Origin: Chthoniobacteraceae bacterium
GTDB taxonomy: Bacteria > Verrucomicrobiota > Verrucomicrobiia > Chthoniobacterales > Chthoniobacteraceae
Length of the DNA stretch: 45,490 bases
NCBI GenBank assembly: GCA_947476255.1
Contig: CANJPY010000037.1
Span: 1 to 45,490 of the forward strand
Reading direction: 5' to 3'
How positions within the stretch are numbered: the first letter of the stretch is position 1; each line of letters begins with the position of its first letter. Under the pieces are notes generated by a model that was not told the origin of the DNA, made no database searches, and worked only from the letters and a program-made list of their open reading frames with translations. Made by a program: the position numbers and the translations under genes. Below are positions 9,197 through 17,435 of this stretch, piece after piece.

Positions 9197-9605
9197 AGGT
9201 TCGCGAAAGTGGTCTCCCGAGCCGAGGCGAGGCGAGCCCTTACCGTTGCCGTTGCCGTTCCTTACCCTGCAGCCTCTCGGGCATTGTAGAGGCAATCACC
9301 GCCTTGGGTTGGCAGTGAGGTTCGCCGTTTCCCCTGTGAGTTTAAACCCGAAAACCGAGGCCGAAGGAGCCTCGTTTTGTGTGAGTGTTGAGGTTTCCTT
9401 GCTGACAACCAGGCAGAAAAGGTGGCTGATTTCGCCCGAATGCTGCCGACGGTGGGCATTCAGAAGGGTCTTCTGGGGTTGGCGGCGAGGTGTGTTTTTC
9501 CACACAAGGAACCTCTCGCTTGGTTCGGGGCGCATCGCTGTCGCGCCAGAAGCCTGCCGCGGTGCTTGACTCGCGCCTGTATCTCAGTGTGCTCTAGGGG
9601 TATCC
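9197..9605. other. 409-bp intergenic region before the sugar-oxidation operon
   Basis: No convincing gene is present: the short open frames here have no family features. It contains a three-copy TTGCCG hexamer near 9246, a hairpin at 9356-9374 followed by TTTT (listed separately), and the presumed promoter of the operon that starts at 9606. I could not fix -35 and -10 boxes with confidence. Confidence 0.5.
9356..9378 (+). terminator. Possible terminator after the DUF1501 gene
   Basis: A 6-bp perfect stem (CGAGGC with GCCTCG) and a 7-base loop are followed by TTTT and preceded by AAAA, so it could act on either strand. The stem is short and lies 160 bases beyond the stop codon, so this is tentative. 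Confidence 0.35.
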
Positions 9606-10535
9606 ATGAAGCGGTTTCTCTCCCCCATCCTCGTTGTTGCTGCACTTGCGCTGCCTGCTTACGCCAAAACTGCGGACGGCAAACAGAAACTCGTCCTCGT
9701 GGCGGGTAAACCTTCGCATCCGCCGAGGATGCACGAATTTAATGCGGGCGTGCAGCTTCTGGCCAAGTGTCTTGCCAGTGTGCCGGGGCTTCACACGGAA
9801 GTTCTGCTCAATGGCTGGCCCAAGGAGGAGAGCGCGTTTGAGGGGGCGGATGCCGTTGTGTTTTACATGGACGGCGGTCCGAGGCACGAAGTTGTGCAGG
9901 AGGGTGGGGCCCGCATCCAGAAGGTCGAGGAGTGGGTGAAGCGCGGCGTCGGTATCGGGTGCATGCACTACGGCGTGGAGGTGGTGGCAGAACAGGCGGG
10001 CGAACCCTTCAAGCGCTGGATCGGCGGGCACTATGAAAATTCGTTTTCGTGCAACCCCATCTGGGCGCCGAATTTCACCAGTTTCCCCGAACACCCGATC
10101 ACGCGCGGGGTGAAGCCGTTTCAAATCAAGGACGAGTGGTACTTTAACATGCGCTTTACCGACGGGTTTAACGCCGACGGCCCTGCACAAAGCGGGGGCA
10201 CCAAATTCGTCCCGATTCTTGTCGCCAAGCCCGGAGACGACGTCCGCGGTGGGCCCTATGTTTACCCCAAGGGGCCGTACCCCCATATTCAGGCTGCGAG
10301 CGGGCGCGCCGAGGCAATGCTCTGGGCCGTGGAACGTGCCGACGGAGGCCGCGGCTTTGGGTTCACCGGCGGTCATTTCCATGACAACTGGGGCAACGAT
10401 CAGTTTCGCAAGACTGTCCTGAACGCGCTCTCTTGGGTGGCCAAATTTGAGGTTCCCGCGGGCGGCATCGATTCCAGCCTCACGCCTGGCGAGCTCGACG
10501 CCCATCTCGACCCCAAGGGCGCGCCCAAGAAATAG
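9606..10535 (+). CDS. ThuA-like domain secreted protein
   Basis: 309 residues with a 20-residue signal peptide ending AYA; AGGGG sits upstream of ATG 9606. The body is a ThuA-like, glutamine-amidotransferase-type fold: KLVLVAGKPSHPPRMHEFNAG, ADAVVFYMDGG, VEEWVKRGVGIGCMHYGVE, EHPITRGVKPF, DEWYFNMRF, and GGRGFGFTGGHFHDNW. In rhizobia ThuA acts with a Gfo/Idh dehydrogenase (ThuB) in trehalose use via 3-keto sugars, but the reaction of secreted verrucomicrobial ThuA proteins is not established. It is the first gene of a seven-gene plus-strand run with gaps of 41, 29, -4, 31, 24 and 74 bases, which includes a Gfo/Idh/MocA protein. Confidence 0.85.
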   Translation: MKRFLSPILVVAALALPAYAKTADGKQKLVLVAGKPSHPPRMHEFNAGVQLLAKCLASVPGLHTEVLLNGWPKEESAFEGADAVVFYMDGGPRHEVVQEGGARIQKVEEWVKRGVGIGCMHYGVEVVAEQAGEPFKRWIGGHYENSFSCNPIWAPNFTSFPEHPITRGVKPFQIKDEWYFNMRFTDGFNADGPAQSGGTKFVPILVAKPGDDVRGGPYVYPKGPYPHIQAASGRAEAMLWAVERADGGRGFGFTGGHFHDNWGNDQFRKTVLNALSWVAKFEVPAGGIDSSLTPGELDAHLDPKGAPKK

Positions 10536-10576
10536 CCGCCAGCGGTGCACGCGTGTTTTTACCCCCATCTAATCGT

Positions 10577-13072
10577 ATGTCTAAACTCTCACAAGTGAGC
10601 GCAACGGCGGTTTCCGTCGTTTTGGGCGGCATTTCCCTTTTACATGCACTGACGCTTCCCTCGGCTTTAGCTGCAGACCGTCCCGCGGAGAAAATTGTGG
10701 CGGAACTTTGTGTGAACTGTCATGGCGCATCGCTGACAGGAATCCCTGCGCCGAACCTGCTCGACTATTTCTGGAACCACGGGGGCCGGGATGAGGACAT
10801 TTTGCGTAGTATACGCGGGGGATGGGCGGAAACGGGGATGCCTGCGTTTGGTGGGATTTTGACGGAGGGCGAGATTTCCGGACTGTTGGCGCACATCAAG
10901 TTTTTGACGGCCGAGTACCGTGCGGGGCGCGTCGTGATTCCTGCGCCGCCGGACCAGCTAGCTGTTTTGAGCAACAAGCAGGCATTTCGGTTGGAGACTT
11001 TTGTTTCAAATCTGGACACGCCTTGGGGTATCGCGTTTTTGCCGGACAACAAGATTTTGGTGAGCGAAAGGCCGGGGCGGTTGCGCCTGATTGTGGATGG
11101 AAAGTTGGACCCAACTCCGATTGGGGGGCTGCCTGCGATTTATGTCCGGCAGGATGGCGGTCTGCTGGACGTTGCCGCGCATCCCGAATATGCGAAGAAC
11201 GGCTGGGTTTATATCGCGTTTACGGAAACGGGGGAGGCACCGTTGAGCTCCATGACCGTGGTGCAGAGGGGAAAAATCGTGAGCGGGCAGTGGACGGAAG
11301 CGCAGACGCTCTTCCGCGCGGAACAGAAGCATTACGTCCCGAAGGATACCTCCCACTATGGGAGTCGGTTTCTTTTTGACGGGAGCGGGCATCTCTTCTT
11401 CACCATTGGCGACCGGGGGCGTCCCGAAGATGCGCAGGATCTGGGCAGTCCGTTGGGCAAGATCCACCGTATCATGGACGATGGGCGCATACCGGGGGAC
11501 AATCCCTTTGTGAACCGGCCGGGGGCGCTGGGATCGATTTGGAGTTATGGGCACCGGCATCCGCAGGGGCTGAGTTTCCATCCGCAGACGGGCCGGCTGT
11601 GGGCGACGGAGCATGGGCCGACAGGAGGGGATGAGCTAAACATCATCGAGGCGGGGCATAATTATGGCTGGCCGGTGGTGTCCGCCGGTACGGACGCGGT
11701 GCGCAAGTTCGAGGCGTCCCGCCCTGGAATGGATTCGCCTGTGGTGTTTTGGACGCCCACGCTTGCGCCGTCTGGAATCAAGTTTTACGCGGGGGACCGT
11801 TTTCCAAACTGGAAAAACAGCTTGTTTGTGTGCGGGCTTGCCGGCCAACAACTGCGCCGCATTGAAACCGAAGGCGACCGGGTGGTTGTTCAGGAGGTGC
11901 TGTTTAAGGAAATGGGAAGGGTGCGCCACATGGTGACCGGGCCCGACGGCTTGATTTATCTGGCCCTGAATGCACCGGATCGACTGGCTCGCGTGGTGCC
12001 CATTGCAGATTCTGACTCCACCAGGAGTGCGCAAGACGGCCGGGCCGCGGTGGTGCGCTCCGAGTTCGGGCGGACGGCGGATGGAAAGCAGGCGGATTTG
12101 TTTACGCTCACAAACAGGCATGGCCTCGTGGCGAAGGTGACCAACTACGGTGCGACTCTGACCGAATTGAGTGTTCCAGACCGGCAGGGGAAACTAGGCA
12201 ACGTGGTGCGTGAGATCCAGGCCTCTGCGCAGGGGTTTGAAAATGGGTTTTCGGAGTCGGGGGCGGTGTTTGGCAGGGTGGCCAACCGTATTGCCAAAGG
12301 ACGTTTTGTCCTTGGCGGGCGCGAGTACAAGCTTGCGATCAACAATGCACCCAACCACCTGCACGGGGGGCTGAAGAATTTTAGCCGTGTGCTTTGGACT
12401 GCCACTCCTTCCGCGGTGCCCCAGGAGGCGTCCGTGACGTTTGTCTATGAAAGTCCAGACGGCGAGGAAGGGTATCCCGGCAAACTCACCACCACCGTCA
12501 AGTACACCCTCACCGAGCAGGACTCCCTGCGCATTGACTATTCAGCCGTTTCCGACCAGACCACGCCGGTTAACCTGACCAATCACGCGTATTTTAACCT
12601 GGATGGGGGCGGGGATGTGCTGGATAGCGAGCTGACTTTAAATGCCGATCGTTACACGGTGGTGGATTCCACACTCATTCCGACGGGGGAGATTCGGGAG
12701 GTGGCCGGGTCGAAGCTCGATTTCAGGAAGGGCGCGCCTTTGGGGGCGAGGGCCAGCGAGTTGGATGCGGGGCGCCGCTATGACCACAATTTTGTGCTTA
12801 ACCGTCCGCAGGGAGACAAGTCCCTTGCGTTTGCCGCGCGCATGGTTGAGCCGCGCTCGGGACGGATGATGGAAGTATGGACGACGGAGCCCGGGGTGCA
12901 GCTGTACACGAGTCCGCTTGGAGATCAGCCCAACCCTCAAAAGCGGGGCTTCTTTTGCCTGGAGACACAGCATTTTCCTGATTCCGTGAACCGCCCGGAA
13001 TTTCCGTCCACGCTGGTGCGCCCCGGGGAAATGTTTGGCTCCACCACGGAGTTCCGCTTCTCAGCAAAATAA
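10577..13072 (+). CDS. Cytochrome c - PQQ aldose dehydrogenase - aldose 1-epimerase fusion
   Basis: 831 residues from ATG 10577; an in-frame GTG at 10553 is an alternative. A signal peptide of ~33 residues is followed by three complete modules. (1) Class I cytochrome c, ~36-120, with haem motif Cys45-Val-Asn-Cys48-His49 and probable axial Met88 in TGMPAFGG. (2) A soluble aldose/sorbosone dehydrogenase propeller, ~135-475, with LDTPWGIAFLP, VAAHPEYAKNGWVY, YGHRHPQGLSFHP, ATEHGPTGGDELN and HNYGWP, typical of PQQ enzymes. (3) GalM-type mutarotase, ~500-831, with GRVANRIAKGRF, NHLHGG, NLTNHAYFNLDGG, YDHNF and LETQHFPDSVN, so the catalytic His and Glu regions are kept. I infer that the mutarotase supplies the reactive anomer, the PQQ module oxidises it to a lactone and the haem takes the electrons, in the periplasm. 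Confidence 0.92.
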   Translation: MSKLSQVSATAVSVVLGGISLLHALTLPSALAADRPAEKIVAELCVNCHGASLTGIPAPNLLDYFWNHGGRDEDILRSIRGGWAETGMPAFGGILTEGEISGLLAHIKFLTAEYRAGRVVIPAPPDQLAVLSNKQAFRLETFVSNLDTPWGIAFLPDNKILVSERPGRLRLIVDGKLDPTPIGGLPAIYVRQDGGLLDVAAHPEYAKNGWVYIAFTETGEAPLSSMTVVQRGKIVSGQWTEAQTLFRAEQKHYVPKDTSHYGSRFLFDGSGHLFFTIGDRGRPEDAQDLGSPLGKIHRIMDDGRIPGDNPFVNRPGALGSIWSYGHRHPQGLSFHPQTGRLWATEHGPTGGDELNIIEAGHNYGWPVVSAGTDAVRKFEASRPGMDSPVVFWTPTLAPSGIKFYAGDRFPNWKNSLFVCGLAGQQLRRIETEGDRVVVQEVLFKEMGRVRHMVTGPDGLIYLALNAPDRLARVVPIADSDSTRSAQDGRAAVVRSEFGRTADGKQADLFTLTNRHGLVAKVTNYGATLTELSVPDRQGKLGNVVREIQASAQGFENGFSESGAVFGRVANRIAKGRFVLGGREYKLAINNAPNHLHGGLKNFSRVLWTATPSAVPQEASVTFVYESPDGEEGYPGKLTTTVKYTLTEQDSLRIDYSAVSDQTTPVNLTNHAYFNLDGGGDVLDSELTLNADRYTVVDSTLIPTGEIREVAGSKLDFRKGAPLGARASELDAGRRYDHNFVLNRPQGDKSLAFAARMVEPRSGRMMEVWTTEPGVQLYTSPLGDQPNPQKRGFFCLETQHFPDSVNRPEFPSTLVRPGEMFGSTTEFRFSAK

Positions 13073-13101
13073 GGACCTGCGTATAATCGCGCTAATTACT
13101 C

Positions 13102-14295
13102 ATGATTTTACGTCGTTCGCTCTGTTTACTGGCACTCGCAAATGCAGCCGTCTGCGCCCACGCAGCCGACTGGCCGAATTTTCGAGGCCCCACCCGCAAC
13201 GGCATTTCTGTGGAGAAAGGGTGGCGGACGACGTGGCCGGGAGACATGCCAGTGGCGTGGAAGGCGGAAGTGGGGCTGGGGTTTTCCTCGGTCGTGGTGT
13301 CGGAGGGGAGGGCGGCCACGGCAGGGTATGCGGACGGCAAGGACGGGGTGTTTTGCTTTGACGCCGCGAGTGGAGCGGTTCTTTGGACGCATCGTTATCC
13401 TGCCGAACTCGGCGACAAGTTTTACGAAGGCGGCACGACAGGAACACCCACATTTGAGGGCTCGCGTCTCTACTGGCTGAGCCGTTGGGGCAACTTGATG
13501 TGTTTGGAAGCGGCGACGGGCCGTGTGGTTTGGGAGAAGAACATCGCGCAGGAAACGGGCGCGCCCATCCCCACGTGGGGGTACACGGGGGCGCCCCTGG
13601 TGCACGGAGACTTGCTGGTACTCAACGTGGGGGATGCGGGAACCGCCGTGGAAAAGGCGACGGGCCGTTTGGTGTGGAAGTCCGAGGCCAAAGACGCGGG
13701 TTATTCGACGCCTTTCCCACTCGGCAACCTAGCGATGTTTGGGAATGCGAAAAGTTATGTGGCTGTAAACATGCAGACTGGGGCGGAGGCGTGGCGTTTC
13801 CGCTGGCTCACGGAGTATGGAGTCAATGCGGCGGATCCCGTTTTGGCAGGGGGGGATGTGTTTATTTCGAGCGGTTATGGCAAAGGCGGGGCGAGACTCA
13901 AGCTTCAGGGCACACAGCCACCGGAGGAGGTTTGGAAGACAAAGGCGCTTCGCACCCAGCTCAACGCGGCCGTCTTCCACGAGGGGTACCTCTACGGGGT
14001 GGACGGAGACACCACTCAGAAGTCGCCTCTCAAATGCATCGACTTTGCCACCGGCGAGGAAAAGTGGTCCGAATCAGGGTTTGGGTCTGGCGGACTCGTG
14101 ATTGTGGATGGAAATTTGGTGGCGTTGAGTGGGATGGGAGAGGTGATGATCGCGCCCGCCTCACCCTCCGGTTTTAAGACGAGCGCCCGCACCCAGGTAT
14201 TTGGTCCCAAAAGCTGGACTGCTCCGGTATTCGCCAATGGTCTGCTTTATTGCCGCAATGGCCGCGGCGAACTCGTTGTCCTTAACCTCAAATGA
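13102..14295 (+). CDS. Secreted PQQ-like beta-propeller protein
   Basis: 397 residues with a signal peptide ending AHA and then WPNFRGPTRNGIS, the standard opening of PVC-group proteins with PQQ-binding-like (BamB-type) propellers. Repeated blades end in A-T/S-G-x-x-W: DAASGAVLWTH, EAATGRVVWEK, KATGRLVWKS, MQTGAEAWRF, DFATGEEKW. No PQQ- or metal-binding set can be identified by eye, so it may be structural or substrate-binding rather than an enzyme. It lies 29 bases after the fusion gene and overlaps the next start by 4 bases (ATGA, 14292-14295), so translational coupling with the oxidoreductase is likely. Confidence 0.85.
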   Translation: MILRRSLCLLALANAAVCAHAADWPNFRGPTRNGISVEKGWRTTWPGDMPVAWKAEVGLGFSSVVVSEGRAATAGYADGKDGVFCFDAASGAVLWTHRYPAELGDKFYEGGTTGTPTFEGSRLYWLSRWGNLMCLEAATGRVVWEKNIAQETGAPIPTWGYTGAPLVHGDLLVLNVGDAGTAVEKATGRLVWKSEAKDAGYSTPFPLGNLAMFGNAKSYVAVNMQTGAEAWRFRWLTEYGVNAADPVLAGGDVFISSGYGKGGARLKLQGTQPPEEVWKTKALRTQLNAAVFHEGYLYGVDGDTTQKSPLKCIDFATGEEKWSESGFGSGGLVIVDGNLVALSGMGEVMIAPASPSGFKTSARTQVFGPKSWTAPVFANGLLYCRNGRGELVVLNLK

Positions 14296-15608
14296 AACGC
14301 CGTCAATTCCTCCAATACGCCGCCCTGAGCGGAACCTCCACGTTTTTGGCCCCCTTTGTCCGCTCCGCTGAGCCGCGCAAACTGCGCACGGCATTGATCG
14401 GCTCGGGTTGGTGGGGGAAGAACATTTTAAAGGAGGCGCTGGCCTCGGGACGCTGCCTGCCGGTGGCTCTCGCGGATGTGGACGCAAACGCCCTCGAAAT
14501 CGCCGCAGACCAGGTGCAGGATCTGAGCGGCCACAAGCCCAAGCTGTACAGGGATTATCGCGAGCTTTTGGCAAAGGAGAAGCCCGACGTTGTGATCATT
14601 GCGACGCCGGACCACTGGCATGCGCTGAATACGATTGAAGCTCTGAAAGCCGGTGCGCATGTGTTCGTGGAAAAGCCCACGGGCCACACGGTCAATGAAA
14701 GCAGGGCCATGCTCAAGGCTGCCGTGGAAAGCGGTCGTGTCGTTCAGGTGGGATTGCACCGCCGCATCGGGCCTCACCACGTGAGCGGTATGAAGTTTTT
14801 GAAGTCCGGCGCCGTCGGAGACGTGGGGATGGTGCGTCTCTTCGCTCACAGCCCCGGGGACGGGCCTGAAAAACCCGCTCCCAATGAGAAAGCCCCCGAT
14901 GGCATGGACTGGGATTTTTGGTGCGGGCCCGCGCCTTTGCGCCCCTTCAGCAAAAAGCTCCATCCGGGCGGGTGGCGCAATACGTTGGATTTTGCCAACG
15001 GCACTTTGGGTGACTGGGGTGTGCACTGGCTGGACCAGGTGTTGTGGTGGAGCGGGGAACAGTATCCCAAGCGTATTTTCTGCGCGGGTGGCAGACCGGT
15101 CTTGGGTGGGGCTGTCCTCAACGATAAGGAGCAGACCAGTGACGCGCCCGATCACCAGGTTGCGACCTACGAGTTTGAAAAGTTCACCTGCATCTGGGAG
15201 CACCGTCGTTTCGCCGGAAACGATACCGAAAAGCATAAAATCGGTTCCTACTACTACGGCACCAAGGGGGTTTTACATATTGGGTGGAAGGACGGTTGGA
15301 CGTTTTACCCCACGACCAAGGGCGGTAAAATGGAGCACGAAGATTCCCAGTTGCAAGAACCCGACGGCCACAATATTCAAATCCTGTGGGCGGATTTTCT
15401 GGAAGCGATCGACGGTCGCAAGAAGCCTGTCGCAAGCATTGAACTCGCGCATCGCTCCTCCGTGCTGCCTTTGCTAGGCATGATTTCGTGGAGGACAGGG
15501 CGCAGCATCCAATGGGACGCCGCCAAGGAACAGATCATTGGTGATCCGGCGGCCAACGCACTGCTCTCACGGCCTTATCGCGGCCCTTGGGTGTATCCGA
15601 GCGTCTAG
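14292..15608 (+). CDS. Gfo/Idh/MocA family NAD(P)-dependent oxidoreductase with export signal
   Basis: 438 residues. KRRQFLQYAALSG at the N-terminus is Tat-like. A Rossmann nucleotide site follows at ~33-44 (RTALIGSGWWGKN), then IATPDHWH at ~103-110 and the family EKPTGHTV motif, with Lys128 as the probable active-site residue; the C-terminal substrate domain holds GDWGVHWLDQVLWW. Such enzymes oxidise or reduce sugar hydroxyls, often at C3. A Tat signal fits a folded cofactor-loaded export, as known for glucose-fructose oxidoreductase. Its start overlaps the propeller gene stop. With a ThuA-like protein upstream, a 3-keto sugar step is plausible but unproven. Confidence 0.9.
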   Translation: MKRRQFLQYAALSGTSTFLAPFVRSAEPRKLRTALIGSGWWGKNILKEALASGRCLPVALADVDANALEIAADQVQDLSGHKPKLYRDYRELLAKEKPDVVIIATPDHWHALNTIEALKAGAHVFVEKPTGHTVNESRAMLKAAVESGRVVQVGLHRRIGPHHVSGMKFLKSGAVGDVGMVRLFAHSPGDGPEKPAPNEKAPDGMDWDFWCGPAPLRPFSKKLHPGGWRNTLDFANGTLGDWGVHWLDQVLWWSGEQYPKRIFCAGGRPVLGGAVLNDKEQTSDAPDHQVATYEFEKFTCIWEHRRFAGNDTEKHKIGSYYYGTKGVLHIGWKDGWTFYPTTKGGKMEHEDSQLQEPDGHNIQILWADFLEAIDGRKKPVASIELAHRSSVLPLLGMISWRTGRSIQWDAAKEQIIGDPAANALLSRPYRGPWVYPSV

Positions 15609-15639
15609 CTCTCGAGGCTTTTTGCCCCCGTGTTTTGAT

Positions 15640-16557
15640 ATGGCAGCTGCTCGTTTTTTTGATCTGCAGGTCAACGGTTTTGGCGGCGTTGATTTTCAAG
15701 GACTGCCCACGTTGCCTGAAGTCAATCTGGCTTGCCGCAGGTTGCGCGAGGCCTCGATGCACAGGGTGCTGGCGACCTTTATCACCGATCATCCCGAAGC
15801 GTTTGAACGCAGGCTCGCGCTTTTTGAAGCGCATCGCCTTGAAGACCCCTTGGTGGCTGAAACCATTGTAGGATACCATTTGGAGGGACCCTATCTGAGC
15901 GCTGAACCCGGGTACCGCGGGGCTCACGCCGCGGAACTGATGCGTGATCCTGATTGGAGCGCGTTTGAGCGCCAACAGAAGGCCGCTGGCGGCCGCATTC
16001 GGCTCGTGACGCTCGCGCCCGAGCGTCAGGGCTCCGAGGAGTTTATCCGGCGGGCGACGGGGAGCGGTGTGCGTGTTTCCCTCGGCCACACGAATGCCAG
16101 CGACGTTCACATTGACGCGGCAATTCGCGCGGGAGCCACGCTCTGTACGCATCTAGGCAACGGCTGTCCCGCCGAGTTGCACAGGCACGACAATATCATC
16201 CAGCGGCTTCTCGCCCGGGATGAACTCACCGCCTGTTTTATCCCGGACGGAATTCATCTGCCTCCGCAGGTGTTGCGCAATCTGGTGCGCGCCAAAACCC
16301 CGGGTAAAGTTATCCTTACGACCGACGCCATGTCCGCTGCAGGAGCGGGACCCGGACGTTACACGCTTGGGAGGATGGAACTCGAGGTCGGCGGGGATGG
16401 GGTGGTGCGTCTCCCCGGAAGTCCGTATTTTGCCGGCAGCGCCTTGCGTCTGGACCGCGGGGTTGAAAATGCAGCCCAATGGCTGGGGTTGGATCCCGCG
16501 CTGGCGTCCGCAATGGCTTCGGAGGTCCCTGCTAGCGCTCTTGGCTTTTCTCTTTAA
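15640..16557 (+). CDS. nagA: N-acetylglucosamine-6-phosphate deacetylase, compact form
   Basis: 305 residues from ATG 15640; longer frames would run into the preceding gene. It hydrolyses GlcNAc-6-phosphate to GlcN-6-phosphate and acetate in the cytoplasm. Family residues are in place: Glu82 in HLEGPYLS, His150 in LGHTNA, His171 in CTHLGNGCP (metal ligands) and Asp229 in TTDAMSAAG (catalytic). The protein starts directly with FFDLQVNGFGGVDF, so the ~50-residue N-terminal beta-strand segment of E. coli NagA (382 residues) is absent and the C-terminus is also short: only the TIM barrel is left. It lies 31 bases after the oxidoreductase and 24 before nagB. Confidence 0.88.
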   Translation: MAAARFFDLQVNGFGGVDFQGLPTLPEVNLACRRLREASMHRVLATFITDHPEAFERRLALFEAHRLEDPLVAETIVGYHLEGPYLSAEPGYRGAHAAELMRDPDWSAFERQQKAAGGRIRLVTLAPERQGSEEFIRRATGSGVRVSLGHTNASDVHIDAAIRAGATLCTHLGNGCPAELHRHDNIIQRLLARDELTACFIPDGIHLPPQVLRNLVRAKTPGKVILTTDAMSAAGAGPGRYTLGRMELEVGGDGVVRLPGSPYFAGSALRLDRGVENAAQWLGLDPALASAMASEVPASALGFSL

Positions 16558-16581
16558 GATTCCACCCTCTTTTTACCGCTC

Positions 16582-17361
16582 ATGACCAACCCCACACTCC
16601 CTCCCATCCCTGGTTCTCCCAAGCTTTCGATTCATGCCGATCGTCCTGCGATGGGGCGGGCTGCTGCAGAACATGTCGTCGCTTTGTTGGAGTCGATTCT
16701 TGCTTCTCAGAGTGCCGCGCGTGTGATCTTTGCGTGCGCCCCTTCGCAGGATCAGTTTTTGGAAGCACTTATCCGTCTTTCAGACTCTCGGATTGATTGG
16801 TCCCGTGTGACTGCGTTTCACATGGACGAATATGTCGGATTGTCAGCGGCACATCCTGCGAGTTTCCGCTCCTATCTGCACAAAAACCTGCTCTCGAAGG
16901 TTGCGGTGGCGCGTTTCCATCCCATTGCAGGCGAGGCGTCCAACGCCTCCGAGGAATGTGCGCGTTATGCCGCGCTGATTGAGGCGGCGCCGATTGACTT
17001 GATCTGTCTTGGGATTGGCGAGAACGGGCATCTGGCGTTTAACGACCCGCCCGTTGCCGATTTTGGGGATTCGGTCTCTGCGAAGGTCGTGGAATTGGAC
17101 AGCGCTTGTCGGGAACAGCAGGTGCATGACGGGTGTTTCCCTCGTATAGAAGATGTCCCGCGTCATGCGATTACGCTGACGCTTCCCGTCTTTTTACGAG
17201 CCAAACATTTAAGCGTGGTAGTGCCCGGAGAGCGCAAGGCGGAGGCGGTGCAGCGTTCCGTGCAGGGCCCAATCACAACGGAGTGTCCAGGCAGTCTGCT
17301 GCAAACCCGCGAACAAGTGATACTGTTTATCGACCAGGCCGCCGCAGCGCGGTTGCGGTAG
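16582..17361 (+). CDS. nagB: Glucosamine-6-phosphate deaminase
   Basis: 259 residues (E. coli 266). It converts glucosamine-6-phosphate to fructose-6-phosphate and ammonia, completing the step begun by nagA. Signature blocks are FHMDEYVGL with catalytic Asp82, and [13 protein letters not shown] with His150. The residue equivalent to E. coli Asp141 is Asn148 and the Glu148 equivalent is Asp155, substitutions common in Gram-positive-like NagB proteins. It sits 24 bases after nagA, so the pair is surely co-transcribed. The regulator (NagC or NagR type) and the GlcNAc transporter or kinase are not in the window. Confidence 0.9.
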   Translation: MTNPTLPPIPGSPKLSIHADRPAMGRAAAEHVVALLESILASQSAARVIFACAPSQDQFLEALIRLSDSRIDWSRVTAFHMDEYVGLSAAHPASFRSYLHKNLLSKVAVARFHPIAGEASNASEECARYAALIEAAPIDLICLGIGENGHLAFNDPPVADFGDSVSAKVVELDSACREQQVHDGCFPRIEDVPRHAITLTLPVFLRAKHLSVVVPGERKAEAVQRSVQGPITTECPGSLLQTREQVILFIDQAAAARLR

Positions 17362-17435
17362 TTTTGCCTGGGGGTGGCGGAAGTTTTCCGGCAGTTATCA
17401 GGAGTGGTCCTAAGAATAACCCATTACAGAGTCCT

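Noticed and set aside
9594..10568. Long minus-strand frame (324 codons) opposite the ThuA-like gene
   Set aside because: It is a mirror of a clear secreted ThuA protein; no motifs or export signal, so it is an antisense shadow.
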